DNA of 47,400 bases from Desulfobacterales bacterium (GTDB taxonomy: Bacteria > Desulfobacterota > Desulfobacteria > Desulfobacterales > UBA5852), in contig JASJBQ010000004.1 of assembly GCA_030066455.1 (NCBI GenBank), positions 1-47,400 on the forward strand, in the 5' to 3' direction. Positions 27,587 through 36,200 of the stretch are shown one piece after another. The notes beneath the pieces were generated by a model, which made no database searches, was not told where the DNA came from, and saw nothing but the letters and a program-made list of their open reading frames with translations. The translations under genes were made by a program, and so were the position numbers. The first letter of the stretch is position 1; every line of letters starts with the position of its first letter.

Positions 27587-28438
27587 TCAGGCCGTCCCCC
27601 GGGGTTGGCCGTGATCTTGGGTGTGGGCTTCCAGTGCGGCGATGAGACGGCGTGTGCGCGGGCCCGGCCGGCCCTCGGCAATCACCGTGTCGTCGACCCG
27701 GACCACCGGAACGATTCCCTTGTTGGTGCCGGTGATGAAAATTTCGTCCGCCGCGACGAGTTCTTTGAACGGCAGGTCCCGAACCTCAGTTGTGAACAGT
27801 GCTTCCGCCATTTGCAGGACCACGCCGCGGGTGATGCCGGCCAGGATGCGACGTCCCGGCGTCACCAGCCGATCGCCGCTGAAGGCGAAGATGTTGCTGG
27901 TGGTGCATTCGTATACCAGACCGTCGCGGTCCACATAGGCGGATTCGACGGCACCTTTGGCGCGTGCCTTCTGAAGCGCGATGGTCGCCGAGAGATAGTT
28001 GATGCTCTTGGCCCCGGGCAGGATACGCCGGCTCCGCATGGTGGTGATCTTGACCCCTTCGGTGTACCACTCCCCAGGTTGCTGGGGCATTTCCGAAACC
28101 AGCACGAGCAGTCGGGGTTGTCCCTGATGGGTCATGAAGTCGGGGCTGGAACCACCGGTCACGATGATGCGGATGTTGACTTCCTCCGGCCGCCGATTGC
28201 GCGCCAGCGTGTCGAGCACCACCTGCCGGATGCGCTCGATATCGCCCGGCAGCGGCAGGCCGATCTTTCCGGCCGATGTGGCCAGTCGTTTCAAGTGCTC
28301 ATCCAGCGCGAAGGGACGGCCGCCGTAGGTTCGCAGGAGCTCAAAAGCCCCCAACCCCCTGAGGACCGCCAGGTCGTTCACCGGAATGAGCGCCTGATCG
28401 GCCGGGACAAATTCACCGTCGACGTAATAGGTATCCAT
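27587..28438 (-). CDS. Class IV aminotransferase (branched-chain / D-amino acid / ADC lyase family)
   Basis: 283-residue fold-IV PLP enzyme. Start YYVDGEFVPADQALIPVNDLAVLRG, the PLP Lys in ILPGAKSINYLSATIA near residue 148, YECTTSNIFA and AGITRGVVLQMA near residue 215, then the phosphate-binding FITGTNKGIVPVV. The sequence fits D-alanine/branched-chain transaminases; substrate is not resolvable. ATG 28438 marks the start of homology, while the longer frame to 28546 is unsupported. It may be co-transcribed with trxB and diverges from the crotonase gene over 265 bp. Confidence 0.88.
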   Translation of the reverse strand: MDTYYVDGEFVPADQALIPVNDLAVLRGLGAFELLRTYGGRPFALDEHLKRLATSAGKIGLPLPGDIERIRQVVLDTLARNRRPEEVNIRIIVTGGSSPDFMTHQGQPRLLVLVSEMPQQPGEWYTEGVKITTMRSRRILPGAKSINYLSATIALQKARAKGAVESAYVDRDGLVYECTTSNIFAFSGDRLVTPGRRILAGITRGVVLQMAEALFTTEVRDLPFKELVAADEIFITGTNKGIVPVVRVDDTVIAEGRPGPRTRRLIAALEAHTQDHGQPRGTA

Positions 28439-28703
28439 AAAATCGCTGGACCGGGCTCGAAGTTGCTTCCGGCAGCTAAGCGCCGATTGGCGGTTGCCGG
28501 AGGATATCCGCCGCGCATTGTGGCTTTCCCATATCAGGATGATCATTTGTTTGCAATCTGTCCATCGGCGGTAACGCGATGCGCATTCCCGCCGCCTGGC
28601 GGTTGGGGCGGCGGTGGGCGGTGCTTTAGGATTGGACAGCGCCGGCCGATCTGGGGTAGGTAACGGCTATCCGACCGCTATCCACCTTGAAGGGAGCCTT
28701 GCC

Positions 28704-29525
28704 GTGAGTGCACTTCAGTTCTACCGGGTCGAAAAGGACCCGCCGCTGGCGCGGGTGGTTCTCAACCGTCCGGCCAAGAAGAACGCTATGAACCCGCCGG
28801 CCTGGGAGGAGACGCAACCGATTTTCAGCGACCTCGATCAAGATCCCGAAATCCGTGCCGTGATTTTGAGCGGCGCGGGTGACTGTTTTTCCGTGGGTAT
28901 CGATCTGGTGGAAATGTCCGGCGCCATCGTCGAAATCACGACCCAAAACCAGACGGGCGGCGTGAAGTGGCGCCTGCTCGAAAAAATCGGGCGCCTGCAG
29001 GCCGCCATGACCTGCATCGAAACGTGCCGCAAGCCGGTGATCGCCGCCATTCACGGCCACTGTCTGGGGGCAGGGCTGGACATGGCAACCGCCTGCGATA
29101 TCCGCCTGTGCAGCCGGGATGCCGTTTTTGCCCTCAAGGAGGCGGCCGTGGGGTTCGTGGCCGATGTGGGGGTGCTGCAGCGGCTTCCGCTGATCGTCGG
29201 CCAGGGGGTCGCACGCGAGATGGCCTTTACGGCCGGTAGCGTCGACGCGGAGCGCGCCCTGGAAATGCGGCTGGTCAATGAGGTCCTGGCGGAGCGCGAA
29301 GCGCTCGCCCGGCGCGCGGAACAACTGGCCCGTGACATCGCCGCCAACGCACCGCTGGCGGTTCAGGCCAGCAAGGCCGTGCTCAACTACGGGATCGGCA
29401 AAACCGTCGAGGAGGGGCTCGCGTACAACGCGTCGCTGAGTGCGAACATCATTCCCTCCGAAGATCTGTTCGAAGCCTTTACGGCTTTCATGGAAAAGCG
29501 TCCGCCCCGCTTCACAGGCGAGTGA
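28704..29525 (+). CDS. Crotonase-family enzyme, dienoyl-CoA isomerase type
   Basis: 273-residue enoyl-CoA hydratase/isomerase-family protein. Oxyanion-hole segments SGAGDCFSVGIDL and IHGHCLGAGLDMA; the active-site stretch FALKEAAVGFVADVGVLQRLP has the Glu and the ADVGxLQRLP Asp that mark delta3,5-delta2,4-dienoyl-CoA isomerases, rather than the two-Glu hydratases. It would shift double bonds during beta-oxidation of unsaturated acyl-CoA. The start is GTG 28704, with GGGAG at 28692-28696 seven nt upstream; no ATG is suitably placed. It converges with the aldo-keto reductase (31-bp gap). Confidence 0.88.
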   Translation: MSALQFYRVEKDPPLARVVLNRPAKKNAMNPPAWEETQPIFSDLDQDPEIRAVILSGAGDCFSVGIDLVEMSGAIVEITTQNQTGGVKWRLLEKIGRLQAAMTCIETCRKPVIAAIHGHCLGAGLDMATACDIRLCSRDAVFALKEAAVGFVADVGVLQRLPLIVGQGVAREMAFTAGSVDAERALEMRLVNEVLAEREALARRAEQLARDIAANAPLAVQASKAVLNYGIGKTVEEGLAYNASLSANIIPSEDLFEAFTAFMEKRPPRFTGE

Positions 29526-29556
29526 GGCGTTTCGGCGGCCGGGTCGCTGGCCCCTG

Positions 29557-30516
29557 TTACCAGTTCCACATGACCGGGTCGTCGTCCAGGTGATCGGTCA
29601 CCTGGCGGCCGATTCGATCCATGGCGGCCAGGTCTGCGGAGGACAGTTCGATACGGGCGGCAGCGGCGTTCTGCGCCGCCTGCTCCGCGTTCCGGGCCCC
29701 GGCGATGGCGCAGGTGTTGGGCTGGGCCATGACCCAGGCCAGGGCCAGCTGCCCCAGGGTGATCCCGTGGCGGCGGGCGATGGGTGCCAGTTCATCCAGG
29801 GCGGCCTGGGCGCGTTGGCGATTGTCCGGCTGGAACAGGCGATTCTTGGCGCGGTGGTCGCCGCGTTTGAAGCGGTGGTCCGGGCCGAACTTGCCGGTCA
29901 GCAATCCCTGGGCCATGGGGGAGTAGGCCAGAACCGCCAGTCCGCGCTCGAGGCACAGGGGGCGTGCGTCCGTTTCCACCTGGCGCCAGAAAAGCGAGTA
30001 GGGGGGCTGGAGGCTGACGATGTCACCCCAGGCCAACGCCTCGGCCAACTGCGCGGCCGAGAAGTTGGACACGCCGATCGCCCGGATCTTGCCCTGCTCC
30101 CTGAGCCGCACCAGGGCCCCCATGGTTTCCTCGATCGGCACCCGATCGCTGCCGAAAGCCCCGGAGGGCCAGTGGATCTGGTAAAGATCGATGTAGTCCG
30201 TGGCCAGGTTGGTCAGCGAGCGCTCACAGGCGGTCATGACCTGTGCGAATTTCATTTCATTGGCGAACACCTTGGTGGCGATCACCACCCGGCTGCGATC
30301 CGCGCCCACCGCGCGGGCCACGATGCGTTCGGAATGCCCTTCGCCGTAGACGGATGCGGTGTCGATCGTGGTGACGCCGTGATCGAGGGCACTGCGGATC
30401 GCACGGACGGAGTCGGCGTCGTCGATGTCCGCCCACATCTGGCGGCCGGCTTGCCAGGTGCCCATGATCAGCGCGGATACGGCCAGCGTGCTGGATCCCA
30501 ATTGGCGCAGTTGCAT
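29557..30516 (-). CDS. Aldo/keto reductase
   Basis: 319-residue NADPH-dependent reductase. N-terminal MQLRQLGSSTLAVSALIMG, catalytic Asp/Tyr in TIDTASVYGEGHSE near residues 50-55, Lys in IATKVF, His in YQIHWPSG, and cofactor-binding GVSNFSAAQL and C-terminal IAGARNAEQAAQNA. Broad carbonyl/sugar reductase; substrate unknown. ATG 30516 has GGGAGG upstream. It diverges from the LUD-domain gene over a 94-bp spacer that contains TTGACC and TTAGATAAT motifs, but not at normal spacing. Confidence 0.93.
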   Translation of the reverse strand: MQLRQLGSSTLAVSALIMGTWQAGRQMWADIDDADSVRAIRSALDHGVTTIDTASVYGEGHSERIVARAVGADRSRVVIATKVFANEMKFAQVMTACERSLTNLATDYIDLYQIHWPSGAFGSDRVPIEETMGALVRLREQGKIRAIGVSNFSAAQLAEALAWGDIVSLQPPYSLFWRQVETDARPLCLERGLAVLAYSPMAQGLLTGKFGPDHRFKRGDHRAKNRLFQPDNRQRAQAALDELAPIARRHGITLGQLALAWVMAQPNTCAIAGARNAEQAAQNAAAARIELSSADLAAMDRIGRQVTDHLDDDPVMWNW

Positions 30517-30610
30517 GTCGCCCTCCCATTTTCAGGTTGACCTGCTGTGTTAGATAATCCATAGAACGCAGGGGTGCAAGCCAATCGACAACCGTACACA
30601 GGAGCAGCGC

Positions 30611-31264
30611 ATGCAGGATCCGGTTGCCCGGTTTTGGAACCTTCGCCTGGAAGCCGTCAAGGGAACCCTCGAGAAGAACAATTTTGAAGTTCACGTCGCG
30701 GCCGACCGGGAAGCGGCCTCGGTGCTGGTATTGGATACGCTGCTGCCTCAGATCGCACCCCGAACCCTTTCCTGGGGCGGATCCAAAACCTTTGTCGACA
30801 CCGGCCTCTACGATCGCCTCAAGACCCGAACGGGTTTGGTGGTGCTGGACACCTATGACAAGGCCCTTAACGCAGACGAAAAACTGGAGCGGCGGCGCCA
30901 ATCCCTTCTGGTGGACCTCTTTATCACCGGCACCAATGCCATCACCGCGGGCGGCCACCTGATCAACCTCGACATGATCGGCAACCGGATCGCGGCTTTG
31001 ACCTTTGGGCCCCGCAGCGTAATCGTCCTTGCCGGGCGCAACAAGGTGGTGGCGGATCTGGAGGCGGCCTGGGAGCGCATCAAGGCTTACGCCGCCCCGG
31101 TCAACAGCATGCGGTTGGACAAGAAGACCCCCTGTGCCGCAACCGGTTTGTGTCATGACTGCAAAAGCCCCCAACGTATCTGCAATACATGGACGATCAC
31201 CGAGAAGAGCTTTCCCCAAGGCCGGGTGCGGGTCGTGTTGATCAACGAAGACCTTGGGTTCTGA
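30611..31264 (+). CDS. LUD-domain protein (LutC/YkgG, DUF162-like)
   Basis: 217-residue protein beginning with the LUD fold (VLDTLLPQIAPRTLSWGGSKT, FITGTNAITAGGHLINLDMIGN, FGPRSVIVLAGRNKV). The C-terminus has C-x5-C-x2-C-x6-C (about residues 177-194), likely a metal or Fe-S site. LUD proteins of LutC type belong to lactate-oxidation complexes; here no lutA/lutB neighbours exist, so this is an orphan member of unknown use. RBS GGAG at 30601-30604. Confidence 0.88.
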   Translation: MQDPVARFWNLRLEAVKGTLEKNNFEVHVAADREAASVLVLDTLLPQIAPRTLSWGGSKTFVDTGLYDRLKTRTGLVVLDTYDKALNADEKLERRRQSLLVDLFITGTNAITAGGHLINLDMIGNRIAALTFGPRSVIVLAGRNKVVADLEAAWERIKAYAAPVNSMRLDKKTPCAATGLCHDCKSPQRICNTWTITEKSFPQGRVRVVLINEDLGF

Positions 31265-31429
31265 AGATCTTTGGGCGATCAGCGCACCCGAAGCCGCCGG
31301 GTCTTACCCGCCATCGGCCCCGATAAATCCCGGCCCGCGACAGGCGACGGCACGAGGTTCCTCCCGGTCCGACGCCGTTCGCGAATACCGCATCGGTCCT
31401 GCCGCGCCGATTCACGAGGATGATGACGC

Positions 31430-32461
31430 ATGAAAAACCGTACCAAGCTCGTCGGCGTGGATCTCGGCTTCGGGTTCATCAAAGGATTCGACGGTCAGCA
31501 GGCGGTTATCATGCCCTCCATTTTAGCGGCGAACGGCCGCCCGATAAAGATGTCGGAGACGGCGCCCACCGCACCCGAGGACGGACTGCATCTGGCCTTC
31601 GAGGGTGAGATGCTCTTTGTCGGCCACCGCGCCGAATGCGACTGGCGCTCCCCGGAGCTGCCCCGGCGGCCCGAGCGGCTGTTCAGCGATTATGGCCAGC
31701 GCCTGGTGTTGGCGCTTCTGGCAATCTATACCGAGATGGAAAATCCGCTGCACGTGGTGATCGGACTGCCCGTCAGCCATTACCAGCGGCTGAAGGATGA
31801 CTTCGAGGCGCGTCTGATCGGTTATCACCCAATGGCCTGGATGCGGCCGGACGGCAGCCGAATCCCCAAAAACGTCCACATCCGCAAGATTTATACGGTT
31901 CCCAATCCCATGGGCACCTACAGCGGTTTGATCATGGATGCGAACGGGCGGATGCAGGCGGACAAGTTCAAAGATCAGAAAACGGTCGTGGTCGACATCG
32001 GCTTTCGCACGACCGATGTGATCGCCATGGACTGCATGCGTTTCAGCAACCGTTACAGCGGCACCATCGATATGGGCGTCAGCCGCGGGTTTGAGCAGAT
32101 TGCCCGCAAACTGGAGGCCGAGGCCGGCCGAAGCCTCAGCTTCGACCAGCTCTATCAGGCGGTGCGTCTGGGATCGATCCACATCGATATGCAGCGCTAC
32201 ACGATCGAGCGGGTGCGCCGCGAGGCGTTCAGCCGTCTGGCGGAACAGCTGGCCGATAATATTGGGCACCTCTTGTCCGCCGCCTGGGATCTCGACAGCC
32301 TGCTGCTCACCGGCGGTGGTTCGCGGGAGCTGGCGGATTACATCGGCCCGCTGTTGCCCGGAGAGGTCGCTCAGATCGAAAATGAGCAGGACGTGCGGCT
32401 GAACAACGCCCATGGTCAGCTGCGTCTGGCCCGGTCCATCTGGGGCGCCTCCGGTCTATGA
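31430..32461 (+). CDS. ParM/StbA-like actin-family ATPase
   Basis: 343-residue actin/Hsp70-superfamily protein. Phosphate-1 loop GVDLGFGFIKGF at residues 9-20, phosphate-2 motif VVVDIGFRTTDV at about 186-197, adenosine motif LLLTGGGSREL near 290. Overall plan fits plasmid ParM/StbA and the archaeal Ta0583-like actins, which form filaments. No ParR-like DNA-binding partner or centromere-like direct repeats are next to it, so it is an orphan chromosomal homologue. RBS GAGG lies about 11 nt before the ATG. The neighbours (LUD, MFS) give no functional link. Confidence 0.82.
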   Translation: MKNRTKLVGVDLGFGFIKGFDGQQAVIMPSILAANGRPIKMSETAPTAPEDGLHLAFEGEMLFVGHRAECDWRSPELPRRPERLFSDYGQRLVLALLAIYTEMENPLHVVIGLPVSHYQRLKDDFEARLIGYHPMAWMRPDGSRIPKNVHIRKIYTVPNPMGTYSGLIMDANGRMQADKFKDQKTVVVDIGFRTTDVIAMDCMRFSNRYSGTIDMGVSRGFEQIARKLEAEAGRSLSFDQLYQAVRLGSIHIDMQRYTIERVRREAFSRLAEQLADNIGHLLSAAWDLDSLLLTGGGSRELADYIGPLLPGEVAQIENEQDVRLNNAHGQLRLARSIWGASGL

Positions 32462-32632
32462 GAGCAAGGGGAGTGCCCCGGCCCCTTTCCGCGGTGCGCC
32501 CCCGTACGCACGCCGCTGCCTTCGGGCGGAACGTCGATGGTGACGACCATTTTGAAATCAAGGCGGTTGCCGGTGAATGGTTGGCATGATGCCCCCTTGG
32601 TTGCCCGCAGCGGTCCAATGAGAGGGACACCT

Positions 32633-33862
32633 ATGCCCAAGCAAGCCGAAACCTGTCCTGTGCCGCAAGAAACCGAGGCGCACGATGACTTCCGAGCCGC
32701 ACTGGCGCCCATCCTGCTGTTGACAGGCATCTTTTTCCTGAACTTCATGGCACGGATCATCATGGCCCCGCTTCTGCCCGTCATCCGCGGGGACCTGCAG
32801 CTGGATCACAGCGGTGCCGGCCATTTTTTTTTGATGCTTTCCTGCGGCTATTTTCTGGCCCTGCTCGGCTCGGGGCATCTGGCCGGCCGCATGCGCCACC
32901 GCCGGGTGATTGCCCTGTCGTGTGCGGGTGTGGGGCTGGCCCTGACGGCCATCGCCTGGGCGCCAAGCATGATCGGGATCAATGGCGGCCTGTTTGCTCT
33001 GGGGCTGGCCGCCGGCATCTACTTGCCCTCGGGGATCGCCTCGATCACCGACCGTGTCGCCGCCCGCCACTGGGGCAAGGCCCTGGCCATCCACGAATTG
33101 GCACCCAATTCCGCCTTTTTGCTGGCCCCCCTTCTGGTGGAGGCCGCCCTGGGGATCGTGGACTGGCGCACGGGGTTGATGGTATTGGGCCTCATGGCGC
33201 TGGCGCTGGGCGGATTTTACCACTGGCGCGGCCAGGGTGCGGAATACTGCGGCGAGATCCCGGATCGCCGGGTAATGGCGTCCATCGCCGCCCGGCCGGC
33301 CGTGTGGCTGATGATGCTTTTGTTCGCTATCGGCATTTCCGGCACCCTGGGCCTTTATTCCATGCTGCCGCTCTATCTGGTGAGCGATCACGGAATGGAG
33401 CGCCCGATGGCCAACACGCTGCTGGCCCTCTCGCGGGTGGGCGCGCTGGCGGCGGCCGGGGTCGGGGGCTGGGCGTCCGATCGATTCGGGCCGCGCACCA
33501 CCATTCGGGTGGTATTCCTGGTGTCCGGTTTGCTGATCATGGTTCTCGGGGTGGTGCGGGGGCCAGCCCTGATGGCGGCGGTCTTCGGCCAGCCCGTTTT
33601 GGCTGTTTGTTTTTTCCCGGCGGGTTTCAGTCTGCTCTCCAGGATCAGCACCCGCCGCAGCCAAAACATCACGATCGCCGTCACGATTCCGATGGCCTTT
33701 TTGATCGGGGGCGGGATCGTCCCCCTCCTTTTGGGTTGGATGGGCGATGCCGGGGCTTTCGGACGGGCCTTTTTGCTGATCGGCATGGCCACCACGCTGG
33801 CCTCGATCGCAACGCTCGGGCTCCCCGGGGCCGGAGTTGACACCCCCGAGGGGATTGCCTAA
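32633..33862 (+). CDS. MFS transporter
   Basis: 409-residue major facilitator with about 11-12 hydrophobic segments. MFS signatures include FFLNFMARIIMAPLLPVI in the first helix, GSGHLAGRMRHRR in the loop between helices 2 and 3, and GGWASDRFGPRTT in the loop between helices 8 and 9. Likely proton-coupled; substrate unknown. ATG 32633 preferred, with AGAGGG at 32621-32626; an in-frame ATG at 32618 lacks a site. It is 74 bp upstream of the CBS-ACT gene on the same strand. Confidence 0.88.
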   Translation: MPKQAETCPVPQETEAHDDFRAALAPILLLTGIFFLNFMARIIMAPLLPVIRGDLQLDHSGAGHFFLMLSCGYFLALLGSGHLAGRMRHRRVIALSCAGVGLALTAIAWAPSMIGINGGLFALGLAAGIYLPSGIASITDRVAARHWGKALAIHELAPNSAFLLAPLLVEAALGIVDWRTGLMVLGLMALALGGFYHWRGQGAEYCGEIPDRRVMASIAARPAVWLMMLLFAIGISGTLGLYSMLPLYLVSDHGMERPMANTLLALSRVGALAAAGVGGWASDRFGPRTTIRVVFLVSGLLIMVLGVVRGPALMAAVFGQPVLAVCFFPAGFSLLSRISTRRSQNITIAVTIPMAFLIGGGIVPLLLGWMGDAGAFGRAFLLIGMATTLASIATLGLPGAGVDTPEGIA

Positions 33863-33936
33863 TTTCGAGCTGACTCACCATGGGGCGCGTGCAGGCCTTT
33901 TGGTAACCGCTGTTTTTCAAACGCGAAGGAGACGCA

Positions 33937-34611
33937 ATGTATGTCGGGACTGTGATGCGGACGGATATAACCACGGTTGCACCGAAGACGACGCTGGTTG
34001 CCGCCCAGGAAATCCTGGAGCAAAAAAAAATCAATCACCTCCTGATCGTGGACGGCGGAAACGACCTCCTGGGTATCGTATCCGATCGCGATTTGAAGAA
34101 AAGCTGGGCGTCCTCGGCCACAACACTCAGCAAAAACGAGCTGATCTACCTGCTGGACAAGGTCACGGTGGCGGACATCATGACCAAGAAAACCCTGACA
34201 ATCACCCCGGCCACCACCATCGAACGGGCGGCGCTGCTCATGAACCAGCACCGGATCAACGCCCTGCCGGTACTGGAAGAAGACGAGCTGGTGGGTATCA
34301 TTACGTCGCGGGACGTCATGCGGGTCCTACTCGAAGCGGTGGGCATCGAAACCGACAGCTCCCGGCTGACCATTCTGGTCAAGGATCGCATCGGGGTGAT
34401 CTCGGATCTTTCCCAGAGCCTGCGGGCCGAGGGCATCAATATTCGCAGCCTGTTCACCTGGCCCGAAAAAACGCATCCCGGGGTGTACTATCTGGTGGTA
34501 AGGGTTCAGGCGGGCGACGGCGACAAGGCGGCGGCCTGTTTGGAAAAGGACGGTTTCAAGGTGCTTACGGCCTACACACGGGATCTGGATCCCTACCTGC
34601 CTGCAAGCTGA
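33937..34611 (+). CDS. CBS-CBS-ACT domain protein (AcuB-like)
   Basis: 224-residue regulatory protein with two CBS domains (about residues 7-60 and 80-135; LVAAQEILEQKKINHLLIVD, AALLMNQHRINALPVLEEDELVGIIT) and an ACT domain (about 145-210; KDRIGVISDLSQSLRAEGINIRS). CBS pairs bind adenosine ligands and ACT domains bind amino acids, so this may sense energy charge and an amino acid. RBS AAGGAG at 33926-33931. It is followed after 26 bp by the DJ-1/PfpI gene, an apparent operon. Confidence 0.9.
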   Translation: MYVGTVMRTDITTVAPKTTLVAAQEILEQKKINHLLIVDGGNDLLGIVSDRDLKKSWASSATTLSKNELIYLLDKVTVADIMTKKTLTITPATTIERAALLMNQHRINALPVLEEDELVGIITSRDVMRVLLEAVGIETDSSRLTILVKDRIGVISDLSQSLRAEGINIRSLFTWPEKTHPGVYYLVVRVQAGDGDKAAACLEKDGFKVLTAYTRDLDPYLPAS

Positions 34612-34637
34612 AGCTGGCGATCGAGGAGGCGTCAACC

Positions 34638-35204
34638 ATGTCGAACGCTGCCGCACCCCGCGTGCTGGTCCCCATCGCCGACGGCACGGAAGAAATCGAA
34701 GCCGTCTGTATTATTGACGTCCTGCGCCGCGCGGGCGCGATGGTTACGGTGGCATCGGTTGGGGCGTTGCAGATCACCGCCTCGCGCGGGGTAAAGCTTG
34801 TGGCCGACTGCCTGATCGATGAATGCCGAGGGACGCCTTACGATCTGGTGGTTTTGCCCGGCGGCATCCCGGGCGCGGAGAAGCTGCGGGATTCAGCGGC
34901 GCTGATCGAGATTCTAAGAAACCAGAAGCAGGCCGGCGGCTGGCTGGGCGCGATTTGTGCGGCGCCGGCCGTGGTCCTCGCCACGCATGCCCTCTTAGAG
35001 GGGTGCCGCGCCACCGCGCACCCTGCCTTCGTCGACCGGCTCGAAGATCAGGCCCGCGTCGATGAGCGCGTGGTGGTCGACGGACGCTGCGTAACCAGCC
35101 GTGGTCCGGGCACCGCGCTGGAATTCGCGCTTCGCCTGGTGGCCTTGCTTTGCGGCGAGGACAAAGCCCGCGAGGTGGCGGCTCCGATGGTCATGCCCGG
35201 ATAA
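34638..35204 (+). CDS. DJ-1/PfpI-family protein
   Basis: 188-residue flavodoxin-like protein of the DJ-1/ThiJ/PfpI superfamily. Acidic residue in TEEIEAVCIIDVLRRAG, glycine loop VLPGGIPGAEKLRDS and the nucleophile Cys in GAICAAPAVVLA near residue 105. DJ-1-type proteins are implicated in glyoxal detoxification and repair of damaged cofactors or proteins. The frame is open far upstream, but ATG 34638 has AGGAGG at 34624-34629 and homology begins there. It belongs to the CBS-ACT operon. Confidence 0.92.
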   Translation: MSNAAAPRVLVPIADGTEEIEAVCIIDVLRRAGAMVTVASVGALQITASRGVKLVADCLIDECRGTPYDLVVLPGGIPGAEKLRDSAALIEILRNQKQAGGWLGAICAAPAVVLATHALLEGCRATAHPAFVDRLEDQARVDERVVVDGRCVTSRGPGTALEFALRLVALLCGEDKAREVAAPMVMPG

Positions 35205-35283
35205 GGCTTCATATCCCGGCCGGCCGCAATTCAGCGGCACAAGCCTCTTTCCCGGCACGGGGCCAGAAGTCCCCCGAGCCGGT

Positions 35284-35550
35284 CTATTGATCCGGGCAGG
35301 CGTTGCTTGCCTCGTCATCCTTTAAAAAATCATACAACAGGCCGCGGTAGGTGCAGCGTTCGGCGGCCATCAGTTTACGCGAGACAAAGGCGCTGGTCTT
35401 TTCAAACCCGTCCACCTTCAGCCTGAATGCCAAGAAACGCACCAGGCGCTCGTCTTCCCGATGACGCGCCGGCACCAACTTCATCAACCGGCCAAGCGCC
35501 TCCTGGTCGACGGCGGCCTTCGTCTCCAGTCGGATGATTTTGTCTTCCAT
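35284..35550 (-). CDS. Small protein of unknown function
   Basis: 88-residue acidic/basic mixed, predicted soluble protein (MEDKIIRLETKAAVDQEALG...) with two Cys, one in AAERCTYRG and one near the C-terminus (NACPDQ). No domain recognised; helical character is likely. A good GGAGGGAT site precedes ATG 35550, which supports a real gene. It diverges from the DUF3783 gene and converges on the DJ-1 gene. Confidence 0.6.
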   Translation of the reverse strand: MEDKIIRLETKAAVDQEALGRLMKLVPARHREDERLVRFLAFRLKVDGFEKTSAFVSRKLMAAERCTYRGLLYDFLKDDEASNACPDQ

Positions 35551-35627
35551 GTGTCATCCCTCCAGCGCCCGGTGTCGGCGGCCGTGAATCCTGCGGGCAG
35601 CATGTCCGGATCGGATGCAGACGATCG

Positions 35628-35656
35628 TTGAGAAAAACACCTCTTTGTGGCATAAA
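35628..35656 (+). promoter_or_regulatory. Putative promoter of the DUF3783 gene cluster
   Basis: TTGAGA (35628-35633, 5 of 6 to TTGACA) and CATAAA (35651-35656, 4 of 6 to TATAAT) are separated by 17 bp, about 65 bp before the DUF3783 ATG. The stretch is AT-rich in a GC-rich area. It could drive all three genes up to 38756. Confidence 0.4.
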
Positions 35657-35720
35657 AAATATTTAGCGGTCAACTGCCTGATGGCAGCCACCGCGCATTT
35701 ATCATCAGGGCGGGAGCGTT

Positions 35721-36155
35721 ATGAGCGACAACAATACCTTCAGCCGCGTCGCGCGCAGCGAAACTCGTCTCTACGGTCCGCGGGCGCTGCTCGTGTGCGG
35801 TTTTACCCCGGAGGGGCAGTCCGCCATCCTCGAACGGATCGAAGCGGCCGGGCTGGTTTCGCTGTCTGTGGTTTTCGCAACCACGGAAGACCTCGAAACC
35901 GGCTTGGGCGGTCTGTTCACGCGCGACAGCGGTACCGGAAAGGACGAACCCAGCCGTATGCCGGCCGCCGTCATCATGGCGGGGATTTCAGAGTCCGAGC
36001 TGCATCTGTTCATGGAGAGCTACCGGGCCGCGGGCATGCCTTGGCCTTTGTGGGCGACCCTGACACCGACGTCGGAAACCTGGACGCTGAGGGCCCTGTT
36101 GAAGGAATTGGCCGCGGAGCGGGCCGCCCTGGCGGCCAAGAACAACAGAAAGTAG
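35721..36155 (+). CDS. DUF3783-family protein
   Basis: 144-residue protein fitting DUF3783: YGPRALLVCGFTPEGQSAILERIEAAG, then the core MPAAVIMAGISESELHLFMESYRAAGMPWPLWATLTPTS. The family is uncharacterised and frequent in Desulfobacterota; no catalytic motif stands out. The tail is a Lys/Arg-rich helix. GGGAG lies shortly upstream of ATG 35721. It precedes the enolase-superfamily gene by 45 bp on the same strand. Confidence 0.75.
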   Translation: MSDNNTFSRVARSETRLYGPRALLVCGFTPEGQSAILERIEAAGLVSLSVVFATTEDLETGLGGLFTRDSGTGKDEPSRMPAAVIMAGISESELHLFMESYRAAGMPWPLWATLTPTSETWTLRALLKELAAERAALAAKNNRK

Positions 36156-36200
36156 TCGATGCCATGTGTTTAGCTCTAAACCTGTTCCATAGGCCGGCGA

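Noticed and set aside
32462..32632. Possible riboswitch before the MFS gene
   Set aside because: GC-rich stems are present, but no known aptamer core was recognised.
33837..34637. Long in-frame upstream extension of the DJ-1 gene
   Set aside because: It overlaps the CBS-ACT gene entirely; the AGGAGG site fixes the start at 34638.
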